Shown: in pieces, positions 6,212 through 7,406 of the stretch
How positions within the stretch are numbered: position 1 is the stretch's first letter
Layout of the letters: each line of letters begins with the position of its first letter
Origin: Saprospiraceae bacterium
GTDB lineage: Bacteria > Bacteroidota > Bacteroidia > Chitinophagales > Saprospiraceae
Reading direction: 5' to 3'
NCBI GenBank assembly: GCA_029262975.1
Contig: JAJCYJ010000674.1
Location: 1 to 7,406, forward strand
DNA length: 7,406 bases
Position numbers and translations under genes: made by a program
The notes under the pieces: model-generated
Databases searched by the model: none
Seen by the model: the letters and a program-made list of their open reading frames with translations, nothing else
Told to the model about the DNA's origin: nothing

Positions 6212-7406
6212 GCATATCAATATTAGCCTCTTTAAACGCGACATTGAATTCTCTGAAGGCAACATTAATAATCTGATCTTTTTCTTTCTGTATAGACTTA
6301 TAATCTTCTCTTAAGTCTGTTAATCTTTTCTCCGTTCCTTCCGTCAGAGCAGGATACATACCACTCATTCGCCCCAATAAATTCATAGCTTCAGCATTCA
6401 TTCGATTTGGAAAATTAATCACATCCTGAAAAGTTTTCTGGTCTGGTTGTATTAATTTCTTCTCCCAAGTTTCAATTGCCTCAAAAATTTTATCAGCGTG
6501 TTTTATAAGAGAGTCTGCCTCGGTGACATCTTTAAAGTTCGTCTTAATAGCTTCTATACTTTCTTTCACACTTCTCATCTTGGAGACATCATCCTGAACA
6601 CTTCGGGCAATTTCTTCGATCTCCAGCATACGCGCATATTGGTTCGCATACTCGGACATCGTCGCTTCAATTCTAGGGTCAGCAAGAAGTACGGCTTTCA
6701 TCTCTGCTTCTTGATTATCTACTTTTAATTTGAATGTATAAGTTCCTGGTGGAACCATCGCCCCCGAATATCCTCCTAATAAGAAAATATTGTCTACAGC
6801 AGGAACAGGACTACGAGTCATATCCCAATTGAATCGGTTTACACCGGATTTAAGAGGAAGTAATGCTGGCATCCCAGGACCACCCGTAAAACGTTTAAAT
6901 CCTTTTGGCTTTTTACTGCTAAAGGTTCGAAGTATGGCACCTTGCTCGTCTAATACATCTATAGTTAAAACAGAAGAGTCTGGTAGATCCGCAGGCAGAT
7001 AATAATCAAAAGTGATCCCGGATAATGGATTTTGTCCCATAACTGTTCCTGGCCTGGATCTGCCACTACCATTTACTCTATATGATTGCTTAGGGGTGTA
7101 TATGTAAGCCTCATCGGATAAAGATTTTCTTCCATGCTGGATAGAAGTCAGATCGTCAAGAATCCAAAACGACCGACCTGACGTGGCTATGACAAGATCG
7201 TTATCCTGGAAAGTAAGATCGGTAATTGGGCAGATGGGTAAATTTAATTGAATTGGTTCCCAAAAATCTCCATCATTATATGAGATATACAATCTTGTCT
7301 CCGTTCCTGCATATAACAACCCTTTGACTTTAAAATCTTCTCGAACAACCCTTACAAAATCTTCTGCTTTTATCCCTTGTATAATCTTCTTCCATGACTT
7401 GCCATA
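6192..7406 (-). CDS. BNR/sortilin (VPS10)-like beta-propeller protein, C-terminal part, 5' end cut by window
   Basis: The frame is open to the window edge; a TTG at 7319 could be taken as a start, but the 29 codons before it clearly belong to the protein. Numbering from the codon at 7406, YGKSW (1-5) and SYNDGDFW (42-49) are Asp-box (BNR) remnants, EDFVRVVRED and GLLYAGTET form a propeller strand set, and IATSGRSFWILDDL (72-85) closes the propeller. Next comes an Ig-like region with GVNRFNWDMTR (188-198) and PPGTYTFKL, then a helical tail (about 249-404) ending FREFNVAFKEANIDMLRFPQE. This order matches the large secreted 'glycosyl hydrolase, BNR repeat / VPS10 domain' proteins, usually about 1000 aa, so some 40% is present. 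Despite the name, no catalytic activity is established for them. It lies tail to tail with the lipoprotein gene and overlaps it by 20 bp. Confidence 0.9.
   Translation of the reverse strand, partial: YGKSWKKIIQGIKAEDFVRVVREDFKVKGLLYAGTETRLYISYNDGDFWEPIQLNLPICPITDLTFQDNDLVIATSGRSFWILDDLTSIQHGRKSLSDEAYIYTPKQSYRVNGSGRSRPGTVMGQNPLSGITFDYYLPADLPDSSVLTIDVLDEQGAILRTFSSKKPKGFKRFTGGPGMPALLPLKSGVNRFNWDMTRSPVPAVDNIFLLGGYSGAMVPPGTYTFKLKVDNQEAEMKAVLLADPRIEATMSEYANQYARMLEIEEIARSVQDDVSKMRSVKESIEAIKTNFKDVTEADSLIKHADKIFEAIETWEKKLIQPDQKTFQDVINFPNRMNAEAMNLLGRMSGMYPALTEGTEKRLTDLREDYKSIQKEKDQIINVAFREFNVAFKEANIDMLRFPQE
6194..6207. terminator. Small hairpin inside the convergent gene overlap
   Basis: ATTCC-TGAG-GGAAT is a perfect 5-bp inverted repeat with a 4-nt loop, lying within the 20-bp overlap of the lipoprotein gene and the opposite propeller gene. 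It could help stop transcripts from both sides, but there is no following T-run and the stem is short. Confidence 0.15.

Noticed and set aside
6498..7002. Two short plus-strand frames opposite the BNR/VPS10-like gene
   Set aside because: Both are antisense to a gene with clear family motifs, and neither has a recognisable product.
7317..7319. TTG as the start codon of the minus-strand propeller gene
   Set aside because: The frame continues to the window edge with typical family sequence (YGKSW, EDFVRVVRED), so the true start lies beyond the window.

Overview
This is an AT-rich window from what looks like a Bacteroidota genome, possibly a Saprospiria-like member. The lineage is inferred from several signs. 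A very large secreted protein ends in a type IX secretion (T9SS) C-terminal sorting domain. A small lipoprotein sits next to it, and genes lack Shine-Dalgarno sites at normal spacing. One exact match to the Bacteroidota -7 promoter element (TAnnTTTG) was seen. The species cannot be named from this sequence.

Layout, left to right. Bases 1-2127 (+) hold the 3' two thirds of a succinate dehydrogenase/fumarate reductase flavoprotein gene (sdhA, cut by the window edge), followed 33 bp later by the complete iron-sulfur subunit gene (sdhB). Both subunits carry the signatures of the actinobacterial 'Sdh1' type rather than the usual Bacteroidota B-type enzyme. No membrane-anchor gene follows sdhB, so the anchor must lie upstream of the window or elsewhere. 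Bases 2146-2646 (-) encode a conserved TPR-like protein of unknown function, convergent with sdhB. Bases 2777-3121 (-) encode a thioredoxin-fold ArsC/YfgD-type protein with the catalytic Cys and three Arg residues intact, but with no ars operon around it.

A 138-bp divergent intergenic region rich in short palindromes separates the ArsC-like gene from an apparent two-gene unit on the + strand. The first gene (3260-5629) is a 789-aa secreted multidomain protein: signal peptide, choice-of-anchor B type beta-propeller, two carboxypeptidase-regulatory-like domains, a 'GWTVSGDA' beta-sandwich and a T9SS sorting domain. The second (5675-6211) is a 178-aa putative lipoprotein. The window closes with the C-terminal 404 residues of a large BNR/sortilin-like (VPS10-like) beta-propeller protein on the - strand. 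Its 3' end overlaps the lipoprotein gene by 20 bp tail to tail.

Functionally, the left part is central respiration (succinate oxidation into the quinone pool) and the right part is cell-envelope and secreted proteins of unknown substrate. I see no CRISPR array, insertion sequence, prophage, tRNA or rRNA, and no gene-free stretch above 300 bp. I do not see a convincing new multi-gene system. The points most worth a second look are the unusual SDH type with its altered quinone-site residues, the regularly spaced histidines in the propeller of the 789-aa protein, and the unassigned beta-sandwich domain in the same protein.
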